In this document: positions 7,415-14,661 of the stretch, one piece after another | How the letters are laid out: each line of letters begins with the position of its first letter | How positions within the stretch are numbered: position 1 is the first letter of the stretch | Source of the DNA: a virus | Reading direction: 5' to 3' (one strand) | Length of the DNA: 38,251 nt | Virus record (IMG/VR): IMGVR_UViG_3300033156_001165 | Span: 1-38,251 of that record | Translations under genes and position numbers: made by a program | Notes under the pieces: generated by a model | Seen by the model: only the letters and a program-made list of their open reading frames with translations | Databases searched by the model: none | Told to the model about the DNA's origin: nothing

Positions 7415-8785
7415 ATGGCCCTGTTAGATGACCTGTTCGGTACCCATCTCTCCCGGTTGTACGATCTCTATGATGCCGTGAACGTCTTTGGCCAGAACAG
7501 CTACGAGGTGTTGATGACCGGGCTGCTGGATGACCTGTCTGGCAAGCAGTGGTATGAGTCCCTGGAGAACATGATGGGCACGGTCACGGGTGTTCAGGAC
7601 GTAATCACGTCGCAGGCGGAAACCCTGGTCGGGCTGGTAGATGTACTGTTGACGGACCCGGAAAAGGTGATTGCCCCGTTGAAGTCGGAAGGGTATCGGC
7701 TGGCAGACCGGGCCGGGGCGGAGGACGTGGTACGTGTGCTGTACGGCAAGATGCTGGACGACAACCATCGGTTGAAGCGTACCACCCTGACTATCTCCGA
7801 TGTGACCCGGCAGGCTCCAGCCGATGCCGGGGAGTTGCTGGTGGATCGCCCCCGGGATGGCAGCGCTGGGGGTTCACTGTTGAGCGGGTATGATGCTCCG
7901 GGTTATGGCTGGCCCCAGGTGACGGACTATGCCTATGACTACGAGAACGAGTTGTGGCCCGGGGAAGGGGCAGGGTATGAGGGGACAGCTTGTGAGATGA
8001 CTGCCTCCGGCGAGGTGGCAGTGGAGTGCATTCGGGATAGCGGGATGGACGGCACCGGGGTGGGCAGTGAAGAGTTTGCCGTGCAGGGAAGTAACGGCAG
8101 CCAGCGAGGATTGACACCGGGCGGGTCATTGCTGCTGAACGGGGGTTTCGATTCCTGGGAGAGCAACACGCCGGACGGGTGGCTCATTGCCAGCGGCAGC
8201 GCAGGAACCCATGTCTTCGAGGAAACAAGCGGGTACGACAGCAGTTGCTTGAAGATGGTGGAAGCGGACGGGACCACCATTTCCCTGGAGCAGACGGTAA
8301 CGCTGGATGCCCTGCGGCGATACTTGCTGGCTTTCAGGGTGAAGGCCGAGGCAGGGGTGACGGGCAGTCTTACCGTCCGGGTGACCGGAACGGGATGGAC
8401 ACCCAGCACCAGCAGCAAGCGGTATGAGCGGGTATTGATCCCGCAGGCAGAATTGGCCGGGCTGGCAGACTGGACGCTCTACCACTGCTGGTTGACCGCT
8501 CCCCGTGACGTACCCCCGGATGCAAAGGTCCAGGTAAGCCTGGAACCGGGTGGTTCACCGGCAGGTGCAGCGGTCTGGGTGGACAACCTGGTGCTGAACC
8601 CGGCCTACTGGTATGAAGGGCTGGCAATGGGGCTGGTTGCGGGCAAGGAGAGGTTTCACCGGGGAGACCGCTTCCACTTCACCGTGACTACTGGCGAGAC
8701 GGGCAAGTTGCAGGAGTTGATGGTGCTGTCCCGGAAGATGCAACTCCCCAGCAGTAACGTGCCCACGATCCCTGATCCCAGCTAG
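7415..8785 (+). CDS. Virion-like protein with carbohydrate-binding-type module
   Basis: The real start is ATG 7415, with AAAGGAGGAAGG directly upstream; the frame is open further up but without a site. Product 456 residues. Residues 1-130 are helical and acidic. A Gly/Ser/Asp-rich linker follows (about 130-230). Then comes a beta-sandwich pattern (LLLNGGFDSWESNTPDGW, about 240-390) closely like family 4/9/22 carbohydrate-binding modules, which start with exactly this kind of NGGFE-type strand. The C-terminal 60 residues form a further small beta domain. It is the only plus-strand gene in the left half. It may be a fibre or surface-binding protein. Its orientation, opposite to the head cluster and terminase, suggests separate timing or later acquisition. 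Confidence 0.7.
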   Translation: MALLDDLFGTHLSRLYDLYDAVNVFGQNSYEVLMTGLLDDLSGKQWYESLENMMGTVTGVQDVITSQAETLVGLVDVLLTDPEKVIAPLKSEGYRLADRAGAEDVVRVLYGKMLDDNHRLKRTTLTISDVTRQAPADAGELLVDRPRDGSAGGSLLSGYDAPGYGWPQVTDYAYDYENELWPGEGAGYEGTACEMTASGEVAVECIRDSGMDGTGVGSEEFAVQGSNGSQRGLTPGGSLLLNGGFDSWESNTPDGWLIASGSAGTHVFEETSGYDSSCLKMVEADGTTISLEQTVTLDALRRYLLAFRVKAEAGVTGSLTVRVTGTGWTPSTSSKRYERVLIPQAELAGLADWTLYHCWLTAPRDVPPDAKVQVSLEPGGSPAGAAVWVDNLVLNPAYWYEGLAMGLVAGKERFHRGDRFHFTVTTGETGKLQELMVLSRKMQLPSSNVPTIPDPS

Positions 8786-8873
8786 GGGGTCGCTTTGCCC
8801 AGTCCAGGTGCCGGTAGCTCTTGCGCCACCCCTCGCGGGTCTTTCGCTTGCGGAAGCGTTTCTTGCGGGGCAT
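8688..8873 (-). CDS. Small very basic protein (61 aa), tentative
   Basis: The ATG at 8873 stands four bases after the stop of the 74-residue basic protein, so it could be translated by reinitiation; no clear ribosome site of its own is seen. The first 30 residues are almost entirely Lys and Arg (PRKKRFRKRKTREGWRKS), followed by an aromatic-containing helix. The last third overlaps the 3' end of the plus-strand gene by 98 bases and has a random-looking composition. A nucleic-acid-binding peptide is likely if it is expressed. The overlap makes the C-terminal half doubtful. Confidence 0.45.
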   Translation of the reverse strand: MPRKKRFRKRKTREGWRKSYRHLDWAKRPPSWDQGSWARYCWGVASSGTAPSTPATCPSRQ

Positions 8874-8877
8874 CGTT

Positions 8878-9102
8878 TCAGGAATACTGCATCCCGATTT
8901 CGCGGAGTATCCGGCGATACCCCTTGGGTCCTACCTGCCTCCGGCGGCGGCGGTGCATTCGGGCCAGTCGCCTGCGATTGCGGTGTCGCTGGCGGGCAGC
9001 GTACAGGCCCATGCCCAGTTCGGAGGTCCGCCGGGAGACGGAAGCAGTGGCCACACGCAGGGGTCCGCGTTCAAAGCGTTGAGTTCTTCGGGTGATGGGC
9101 AT
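8878..9102 (-). CDS. Small Arg-rich protein (74 aa)
   Basis: Start taken as ATG 9102, with GAGG eight bases upstream; a TTG two codons earlier is possible. About a third of the residues are Arg, including ARQRHRNRRRLARMHRRRRR in the middle, giving an extremely basic protein. No zinc site or known fold is visible. It may bind phage DNA or RNA, for example as an internal head protein or packaging accessory, since it lies downstream of the terminase genes. Several other tiny basic proteins occur in this genome. Function unproven. Confidence 0.6.
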   Translation of the reverse strand: MPITRRTQRFERGPLRVATASVSRRTSELGMGLYAARQRHRNRRRLARMHRRRRRQVGPKGYRRILREIGMQYS

Positions 9103-9161
9103 TGTCAAACCTCACGGCAGGCAATGTTAAAGCCGAGTAGTACACAGTCCCTTCATCACTC

Positions 9162-9167
9162 AGTATA
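9162..9167 (-). promoter_or_regulatory. Possible -10 box before the small basic genes
   Basis: Reading leftward a TATACT stands about 60 bases before the ATG at 9102. Only a weak -35 (TGGAAA, 18 bases upstream) accompanies it, and it lacks the TTCG element seen at the other promoters. It lies next to the 30-bp repeats at 9195-9258. Confidence 0.3.
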
Positions 9168-9194
9168 GCTCAGGGCAGGAGCAGGTTTCCAGTC

Positions 9195-9258
9195 AATCAA
9201 GCTCCTAAGCGAAGATTGCAGCCCAATCAAGCTCTTAAGCGGAGATTGCAACTCAATC
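9195..9258 (-). repeat. 30-bp repeat, locus A (two copies)
   Basis: Two adjacent 30-bp units (9195-9224 and 9225-9254) plus four bases of a third, directly after the stop of the 83-residue gene; the TGA stop itself is part of the unit. The same unit occurs at 11061-11120 and 14586-14661 in the same orientation. Each unit contains a GATTG/CAATC inverted pair and a GCTC..AAGC pair. Compared with locus C, T and A in the second pair have changed together to C and G. Confidence 0.8.
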
Positions 9259-9504
9259 CCCGGCCAGGAACCACCGCTCCTCGCGGTCCACCTGGGGGCG
9301 CGGGCAACGGGAAGGGACGGAGTAAAGGGAACCGGATGGTCCCCAGGGACGGCTGAAAAACAGTTCAGGGCTTTCGTCGGTGTAGTAGTCGGAGGGGGGA
9401 CGGCCGGATTGGAGTTGCAGTTGTCGCAGGCGGCGGAGCAGAACGGCGTTCTTCTCCCTGGTGGAAAGACCGCTATCGTCCGATAGAGGGTCCTTGCAGG
9501 ACAT
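9253..9504 (-). CDS. Unknown protein (83 aa) downstream of terminase
   Basis: Starts at ATG 9504, with GGGAGG ten bases upstream, two bases after the terminase stop, so it is certainly in the same transcript. The N-terminal half is polar with an Arg/Leu/Gln-rich helix (NAVLLRRLRQLQLQSGRPP); the C-terminal half is rich in Pro, Ser, Trp and Tyr and probably extended. The stop codon is contributed by the first repeat unit of locus A. No family recognised. Position between terminase and head genes would fit a packaging or head-completion accessory protein. Confidence 0.6.
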   Translation of the reverse strand: MSCKDPLSDDSGLSTREKNAVLLRRLRQLQLQSGRPPSDYYTDESPELFFSRPWGPSGSLYSVPSRCPRPQVDREERWFLAGD

Positions 9505-9506
9505 GG

Positions 9507-11123
9507 CTAGAACCTCCCCATGCGAATCACACCACTGCCCGGCAAGTCGCGTGGCAGGTCACTGCGGCGCCGGACAACAGTAGTCGTAGAACCTGCCCAG
9601 CGGGTTACCTCGCGGCCCGCGTAAGCGGAAGCGTCTATCTGATCGGCAGCCTGGGCCGGATCACCTACCCAGGTGTAAAGCTCGTTCTCATAGGCCGGAA
9701 GCCAGGGCGCATCCTGGAGGAAGTAAACCTTGCCCTGTTCCATCCGGTTGATGAAGTCCGTGGCTCGTACCAGCTTGTCTCCGGTGTAGGGAGAAAGGGG
9801 ACGGATGGGCAAGCCCTCGCGGCGGAGGGTTTGAATGATGCCCAGGGAAACGGCGGCTGCCTCGATACCGATAAACTCCGGTTGCAGTCCCTTCTGGCAA
9901 AGCTCCTGGAAGCGTTGCTTGAACAGGCGGATGATGTCGGGGATTTCCTTCTGGAAACGGAGGATGTCGTAAAGCAACAGGTCATGGTCGGGGGTGACCA
10001 GCCAGGTAGCTAGTACCGTCCAGGATGGTTCCCGGCGCCAGAGCAACTTGTCTGCCGGACCTTCGCGGACGGAGGCAGCAGTGTCAGCAGTGCAGAATAC
10101 CCGGCAACGGGCCAGGGGCCAGGTACGGAGAACGGTGTTTCGCTGGTTGTCCTTGAGATAGACGGTCTTGTTGTCGATGGTGTAGTAGCGAGCCCAGGAG
10201 GGCTTGATGCGGCCCTCGTGAGTGATGGACCAGTCGCCAGAAAGGTACTGCTCCCGGGTCACCGGGTCCAGGTTGTGGAGTGAGAGAATGTAGGACTGCT
10301 GGTCGATGTAGGGATTGTCCTGGATATAGGCCGGAATGTAGGGACGGTCGGCATAAGAGCCCAGCCAGCGGGTTTGTCCTGTACGGGGATCGGTCACCTG
10401 CCGGATACCGAACCTCTCCTTGACCCAGCGATGGCCGATACCTCCGGGGTTGGTGGCACTACGCACACGCAAGGGGACACGGGCCAGGGCAGCACACTCG
10501 GCACAGGTGGGACAGCGGGGATGGGGCTTGTCAGCATGGTCTGGACAACGGGGACGGCGACAGCGGGAGAAGAGGAACAGGTAGTCCCACTCGTAGTGCT
10601 GGGTCAACTCGTCAATGGCAATGTACTGAAACTCGGCGGATTGGTAGCGGTACACGTCAAGGGCACTTTGCAAGTAGCCGAATTGCAACGTGGCTGGCCT
10701 GCCCCCGGTAGGAAAGTCCCAGCGGTGAAGCTGGGGTCGCCAAACGGCTGGGGTGCCGTCCAGCCAGTCATGGCTGCGGTCGATCAAGGCTCCGGGCTGG
10801 CTGAGGTCGGTAAAGGTTTTGCGAAGGATGAGGGCAGAGTAGCCAGGGACGTTGACGTATTGCAGGGCTCCCATCAGCAGAGCATCCGATTTCCCCCCAC
10901 CTGCCGCCCCACCGTAAAGGGCCTCGCGGTGGGTAAGGCAAAGGAAAGCCAGTTGGCGGGGAGTGGGCTTGTGAGGGATGTAGGGAGTCCAGGCAGGCAA
11001 CAGCTTGCGTTGCAGGTCAGGCTTGTCTTTCAGGACGCTGGCCAGGCGGTCTTTCCAGCCAGTCGAGTTCTTGAACGAAGACTGCAACCCAACCGAGTTC
11101 TCAAACGAAGACTGTGACTTCAT
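9507..11123 (-). CDS. terL: Terminase large subunit (packaging ATPase and nuclease)
   Basis: The motor that pumps DNA into the prohead and cuts it. ATPase domain: Walker A GGAAGGGKS (71-79, Lys78), Walker B YIAIDE (Asp171, Glu172), coupling motif SATNPGG (222-228). The RNase H-like nuclease domain has Asp347 (TADTA), Glu421 (GIEAAA) and Asp497 (QIDASAY). Between Walker B and the coupling motif is an unusual Cys-rich insert (Cys188, 193, 204, 207, 210, with His196), likely a small zinc site. ATG 11123 overlaps the small-subunit stop as TGATG. Residues 2-22 are encoded by two 30-bp repeat units (locus B), so this extension is probably acquired and unstructured. Length of 538 is normal for the family. 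Confidence 0.93.
   Translation of the reverse strand: MKSQSSFENSVGLQSSFKNSTGWKDRLASVLKDKPDLQRKLLPAWTPYIPHKPTPRQLAFLCLTHREALYGGAAGGGKSDALLMGALQYVNVPGYSALILRKTFTDLSQPGALIDRSHDWLDGTPAVWRPQLHRWDFPTGGRPATLQFGYLQSALDVYRYQSAEFQYIAIDELTQHYEWDYLFLFSRCRRPRCPDHADKPHPRCPTCAECAALARVPLRVRSATNPGGIGHRWVKERFGIRQVTDPRTGQTRWLGSYADRPYIPAYIQDNPYIDQQSYILSLHNLDPVTREQYLSGDWSITHEGRIKPSWARYYTIDNKTVYLKDNQRNTVLRTWPLARCRVFCTADTAASVREGPADKLLWRREPSWTVLATWLVTPDHDLLLYDILRFQKEIPDIIRLFKQRFQELCQKGLQPEFIGIEAAAVSLGIIQTLRREGLPIRPLSPYTGDKLVRATDFINRMEQGKVYFLQDAPWLPAYENELYTWVGDPAQAADQIDASAYAGREVTRWAGSTTTVVRRRSDLPRDLPGSGVIRMGRF
11061..11120 (-). repeat. 30-bp repeat, locus B (inside terminase 5' end)
   Basis: Two 30-bp units (11061-11090 and 11091-11120), diverged copies of those at loci A and C. 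They lie in frame immediately after the terminase ATG and encode two ten-residue repeats with the core QSSFKNS / QSSFENS. Together with locus A they flank the terminase and the 83-residue gene in direct orientation. Confidence 0.75.
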
Positions 11124-11671
11124 CAGCCATTCTCCGCTTTGCCATCACCGAGGACCAGTTTCAGGGCAGGGGCGGTACGGGGCTGACCACCCTCCTTTTC
11201 TGGGGAGAATTGTACCTGTTCCTGTTGGACGGCAATGCCTAGCTCGGCCAGCACGCCGTATGCCTGGGCCAGGTCCGTGGGTTGGGCGGGGCAGGGAGTA
11301 GTTTCCAGGAACCCTTCCAGGCGAACCTCTTGCGGGGCAGGAGTCCAATCGTCTCGGGCTGGACCATGGGTAAGCCAAAACTTGGGGTCGGTTTTGAATA
11401 CCTTCACCTCGGCTACCACCTGGGCCATGGCCCGGGCCTCCATCACGTCCCTGTAGAACCTCCGGTATTCCGGCCCCCTGTTCTTTTCACCCCATCTCAG
11501 CCAGCGGTAGAAGGTGTATTCGGAAATGCCGATGGTCCTGGAGGCTGCATGGGCACTGGCTCCTGCCCGGATAAATCTAAGAAACCTGTCGTAAAGCTCT
11601 TCGTTGGCCAGCAGGTTGACCAACCGGCGGCTGGCGTAGCGTTTTGTTTTGTGGGTGGCCATGGTTGTCAC
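11123..11671 (-). CDS. terS: Terminase small subunit (DNA-recognition)
   Basis: The 182-residue product has an N-terminal basic tail and a helix-turn-helix at about residues 38-62 (AHAASRTIGISEYTFYRWLRWGEK) like those of small terminase subunits, then a helical middle (MEARAMAQVVAEVKVF). The C-terminal third is rich in Pro, Gln and Glu. It recognises the packaging site and loads the large subunit. The start may be GTG 11671 or ATG 11662; neither has a good ribosome site. Its stop overlaps the large-subunit start, so the two are coupled. A hairpin terminator lies upstream at 11731-11768, suggesting that this pair has its own promoter. Confidence 0.8.
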   Translation of the reverse strand: MTTMATHKTKRYASRRLVNLLANEELYDRFLRFIRAGASAHAASRTIGISEYTFYRWLRWGEKNRGPEYRRFYRDVMEARAMAQVVAEVKVFKTDPKFWLTHGPARDDWTPAPQEVRLEGFLETTPCPAQPTDLAQAYGVLAELGIAVQQEQVQFSPEKEGGQPRTAPALKLVLGDGKAENG

Positions 11672-11730
11672 TTGTTGCTTTGCAGGTGTTCGTTCCCTTT
11701 GTCAATCCTATTGTAGTGTGGCAGGGGCGC

Positions 11731-11768
11731 AAAAAGAAGGCCCGGGCAACTGGTAACAGGCCCGGGCC
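11731..11768 (-). terminator. Rho-independent terminator before the terminase genes
   Basis: Reading leftward, a perfect 9-bp GC stem (11760-11768 with 11739-11747) closes a 12-nt loop and is followed by TTCTTTTT (11731-11738). It lies 29 bases after the YkgJ-like gene and would separate the early transcript from the packaging genes. A TACAAT at 11713-11718 could be the -10 of a following promoter, but the -35 is poor. Confidence 0.65.
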
Positions 11769-11796
11769 TGTGATAGAGAACGGCCTTCCACCCTGC

Positions 11797-12141
11797 CTAT
11801 TCGTCCAGGCGTACCAGGTCCAGTCTCCAGCCCCGCGTGTCGGGGGCCAGGGTACAGTGAAACTCCCTGCATGTCCGGGGTCGGTGGTCGTAAATGGTGC
11901 AAAGCAGGGTTTCCCTGTCCAGCAACATGCAGTACCCGTCCGATCCCCGGCGCAACTCCCAGCAACGGCTTTCCGGGTTCCAGACCCGGTAGCGGGGGTC
12001 GATCTGTTGGGCTTCATCGTCCGTCAATTCCAGGCCACTCAGGGCACAGCAAGCAGCCCGGCACTGGCGGATGACCTTTCGGCAATCCTCCGTCTCGAAG
12101 CGGACGAACGGGCCGTCCGGTCCGGGAGCGAAGGTTACCAG
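11797..12141 (-). CDS. YkgJ-like Cys-cluster protein, start unclear
   Basis: Open frame with the cysteine pattern of the YkgJ family (putative zinc or iron-sulfur binding): CRKVIRQCRAACC, then YCMLLD, then LLCTIYDHRPRTCREFHC. The last part is the family hallmark. No ATG, GTG or TTG precedes the first Cys; the coordinates assume a CTG at 12141. A TTG at 12027 would lose the first Cys group. The frame is the same as that of the Lys/Arg-rich peptide at 12148-12243 and is separated from it by a single TGA. So it may be translated by readthrough of that stop, from a non-standard start, or the gene may be damaged. Function of the family is uncertain; metal binding is likely. Confidence 0.6.
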   Translation of the reverse strand: MVTFAPGPDGPFVRFETEDCRKVIRQCRAACCALSGLELTDDEAQQIDPRYRVWNPESRCWELRRGSDGYCMLLDRETLLCTIYDHRPRTCREFHCTLAPDTRGWRLDLVRLDE

Positions 12142-12147
12142 GTCTTT

Positions 12148-12243
12148 TCAATGACGCCCAGCAGCAGCCTTCCGGCGCCCGCCACGTCTGCCTCGTCTGG
12201 GAGCCTTCTTGGCCTTCTTAGCTTTCTTCTTCTTCTTGGCCAT
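12148..12243 (-). CDS. Lys/Arg-rich mini-protein (31 aa)
   Basis: ATG 12243 to TGA 12148, encoding 31 residues of which about 19 are Lys or Arg. The first half resembles a histone H1-type tail (Lys/Ala repeats) and the second half is Arg/Gly. The start lies inside the end of the ParB/radical SAM gene (26-base overlap), with GGAGG nearby on the same strand. Its TGA is followed directly, in frame, by the YkgJ-like frame. It may be an independent nucleic-acid-binding peptide or the N-terminal tail of the longer protein if the stop is read through. Confidence 0.5.
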   Translation of the reverse strand: MAKKKKKAKKAKKAPRRGRRGGRRKAAAGRH

Positions 12244-13837
12244 GATTCACCTCCACGGCTTCGCGGAATCTGTAAAGCCCGTCGCGGGGATCGTTCGCCA
12301 GGCGGAGACGGAAGAGTTGAAGCTCCTTTTCCGTTTCCGGCAGCTTTTCAATCCCCCGCAGAAACTCACAATGCAATCGCTTGACCTTACCCGTTCCACA
12401 CAGGTAACAAAACTGGTTCTGGATTCCTCGTGGCGGGTCCTCGGACACGATACCCAGGCTTTCCATCCGGCTGGTACAACAACCGTAAGGGTATTCTACC
12501 ATATCCCAGGTATGCCGTGTCAACAGGATTCCACAAGGACTGGCCTTTTTGTTGAAGTCAGCCGCGATGGTTTTCAACTCCTTCACCTGTTCCCGGACAA
12601 TTTCCGGGTCGAAGTCGTAGAACATGCCCCACAGTGACGGGTTGCGCCTGCCAAACTTGGCCAGGTAACGGTCAATGGACCAGTCCGGGCTGATCTTGCC
12701 GTCCATCCGGGGAGCGTAGTAATTGTCCTTGCCGATGGTGGAAACGGAGAACAGGTGACAAGTGATCCGTTCACCGTCAAACTTCTTGAGGGATTCGGCG
12801 AATCCCACTCGCCAGTGATCCAGGATCATGGGGGAGACGTGAACGCAACCCTCAATGCCGTGCTTCTTCCAGGCTTCCCGCAGGCACTTCAACCGGGCCG
12901 AAGGAGGTGGGGCTCCGGGTTCCAGCCGCTTGGCAACATCGTCGTCGAAGGTGCCGAAGCTGACCTTTACCAGGCATTGCTCCACGGGAAACTTGGTGTC
13001 CAGAACGGCCTGAACAATGGGCTCCGGGTTCTTGGTGAGGAAAAGGATGAACAACCCGGCACCGTGGGCCAGGCGAAGGGTTTCCCGCAGGGCTACCCCG
13101 TACTCCCGCATGGCCGGGTCCTGGGCGGCTCCCAGTTCCAGCGGGGCCTTGAGCAGCTTGGCCTTGTCCACCAGCTTTTTGAGGGAGGTGGAAGTGGCCG
13201 GACGGAAACGATTGCCCAGGCTGGTGCTGCCCCGTTGACCCAGGGTAGCACAGTAGGCACAGTTATGCCGACAGGGACCAACCCCCACGTCCAGAGCGTA
13301 GAACGGGCAGCAAACATTGGGGGCACGTTCCACTGGCTGGGAAACCGGGCTGCAAACCTCCCGGCGGTGGAAAGCCAGACCCTCGTCCTTTTCGGCCACG
13401 TCGGCCTCCAGCGAAATGCCACTGTCACCGGCAATGGTTTCCAGCAGGTCCAGGCCATCCTCTTCCAGTTCTTCCATCCCGGCCACGGCTGCCCGGGTAA
13501 GGTTTTCGAGAGCGTCGGTATCAGTCTCGGTGTACTCGGCGATGGGGTCAAAGGTGGCCAGGACCAGGCGTTCCTCTTCGGGGGTGAGCTTGACGTAAAG
13601 CACGGGAACGGTTTCCTCCCCTCGCTTCAACGCCTCTTCCACCCGCATGTGACCGTCCAACAGGTGGCCGGTAGTCACATTGACCACCACATCCTGAACC
13701 CAACCCACCTTGGAAAGCAGCCAGCCGATACTTCGCCGTTGCCAAACCGGGTGCTTTCGCCAGTTCTCCGGGTTGGGAACCAGTTTTTCAGGCGAGACTA
13801 GCTCGCGTCCTACGATGCGATTCTTCCACTTGCTCAT
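12218..13837 (-). CDS. ParB-like domain fused to radical SAM enzyme
   Basis: Start ATG 13837 overlaps the previous stop as ATGA and has GGAGG eight bases upstream. The 539-residue protein has two parts. Residues 10-90 are a ParB/Srx-type domain with GHLLDGHMRVEEAL (57-70), the nucleotide-binding signature, as found in phage DNA-modifying fusions. From about 175 there is a radical SAM domain with the cluster-binding motif Cys189-x3-Cys193-x2-Cys196, followed by LGAAQDP and FLTKNPEP segments resembling spore photoproduct lyase-like enzymes. A C-terminal cysteine group (Cys453, 454, 477, 480, 490) could hold an auxiliary cluster. The domain pairing suggests site-directed radical chemistry on DNA or a nucleotide, either base modification or repair. 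The substrate is unknown. Confidence 0.8.
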   Translation of the reverse strand: MSKWKNRIVGRELVSPEKLVPNPENWRKHPVWQRRSIGWLLSKVGWVQDVVVNVTTGHLLDGHMRVEEALKRGEETVPVLYVKLTPEEERLVLATFDPIAEYTETDTDALENLTRAAVAGMEELEEDGLDLLETIAGDSGISLEADVAEKDEGLAFHRREVCSPVSQPVERAPNVCCPFYALDVGVGPCRHNCAYCATLGQRGSTSLGNRFRPATSTSLKKLVDKAKLLKAPLELGAAQDPAMREYGVALRETLRLAHGAGLFILFLTKNPEPIVQAVLDTKFPVEQCLVKVSFGTFDDDVAKRLEPGAPPPSARLKCLREAWKKHGIEGCVHVSPMILDHWRVGFAESLKKFDGERITCHLFSVSTIGKDNYYAPRMDGKISPDWSIDRYLAKFGRRNPSLWGMFYDFDPEIVREQVKELKTIAADFNKKASPCGILLTRHTWDMVEYPYGCCTSRMESLGIVSEDPPRGIQNQFCYLCGTGKVKRLHCEFLRGIEKLPETEKELQLFRLRLANDPRDGLYRFREAVEVNHGQEEEES

Positions 13838-14571
13838 ACCGGGTTCCTCCACAATTCCTGGAAGAGATTATACAGCTTCACGGTGCGCCGTACAATTCTG
13901 GTTGGCGGGCAGACCAGGCGCATTACCCGGGTGAATCCCTGGTAAACATTCCAGGCACTTATGAAGTAGCGCTCGTTCCGAGCGGGTAGCAACCCCATTT
14001 CCTCTAGCTGCTTCATTGGCAGGTAAGCGTGCTGCTTGGGAATGATTCCCTGCATGATAGACTGGTGGACCAGCCAGTACGTATCGGCCACCGTCAGGTG
14101 ACTGGTATGCAACTGGTGGAAGAAGTCGCATTGCCGGGTGTGGAAGTCGGGCAGGGCCTCCGTGACTACTTGGCGCACGCGACTGGGCAGATCGGCCACG
14201 ATGCCGGTGGTGTGCTTGCGGGTAAGCACCCGCTCACCGATGAAGGCCAGGTTTTCGCAAACGAGAACCTTGTGGCCGAAGGCCAGGCCAGCGGCAAACT
14301 GCTTGCGGTGATTATTCCGCAAGCCAATGGTAAAATAGTAGTCCGCCAGGGATTCCTGTCGCAGGTGAAGCAGGCCGAAGTAGGAATGGCCGTCCTTGCC
14401 TACGACGGTATGTTCCTGGGAAACGATTTCCCAGGGTAGAGGGATGGACCGGCGCACCAGGTGCAGTAACCAGGTGTGTGGTATGGGCATCCAGGTACGG
14501 GTGCCCTGCGGGCAGGGCAATTCAGCCAGTTCGTCCTCGCTAACCGAGCGTGCGTTGCGGGTCATTAACAT
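13834..14571 (-). CDS. DUF932-like protein (phage/plasmid-like protein)
   Basis: 245 residues, ATG 14571 with AAAGGAGG nine bases upstream. The middle matches the DUF932 pattern: SYFGLLHLRQ near the start, then TIGLRNNHRKQFAAGLAFGHKVLVCENLAF, and a long helical C-terminal half. These proteins are common on phages and plasmids, often beside recombination or modification genes, and their activity is unknown. Its stop overlaps the ParB/radical SAM start, so the two are made together, which may mean a shared role. The 30-bp repeat array (locus C) sits between this gene and the one upstream and ends just before its ribosome site. Confidence 0.7.
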   Translation of the reverse strand: MLMTRNARSVSEDELAELPCPQGTRTWMPIPHTWLLHLVRRSIPLPWEIVSQEHTVVGKDGHSYFGLLHLRQESLADYYFTIGLRNNHRKQFAAGLAFGHKVLVCENLAFIGERVLTRKHTTGIVADLPSRVRQVVTEALPDFHTRQCDFFHQLHTSHLTVADTYWLVHQSIMQGIIPKQHAYLPMKQLEEMGLLPARNERYFISAWNVYQGFTRVMRLVCPPTRIVRRTVKLYNLFQELWRNPV

Positions 14572-14585
14572 GGCGTCCTCCTTTC

Positions 14586-14661
14586 AATCGAGTTCTTGAA
14601 CGAAGATTGCAACTCAATCGAGTTCTTGAACGAGGATTGCAACTCAATCAGGTTCTTGAAC
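14586..14661 (-). repeat. 30-bp repeat, locus C (2.5 copies)
   Basis: Units at 14586-14615 and 14616-14645 differ at one base; a third, partial unit covers 14646-14661. The consensus contains two small inverted pairs, GTTC..GAAC and GATTG..CAATC. The array starts at the stop of the 87-residue gene and ends at the ribosome site of the DUF932-like gene. Read leftward it is also open in one frame, giving a ten-residue repeat with the core LQSSFKNS. Confidence 0.85.

Noticed and set aside
12755-13801. Plus-strand frame of 348 codons
   Set aside because: Antisense to the ParB/radical SAM gene, whose motifs are clear on the minus strand.
14586-14661. CRISPR array
   Set aside because: The 30-bp units are directly adjacent without spacers and no cas genes are present.
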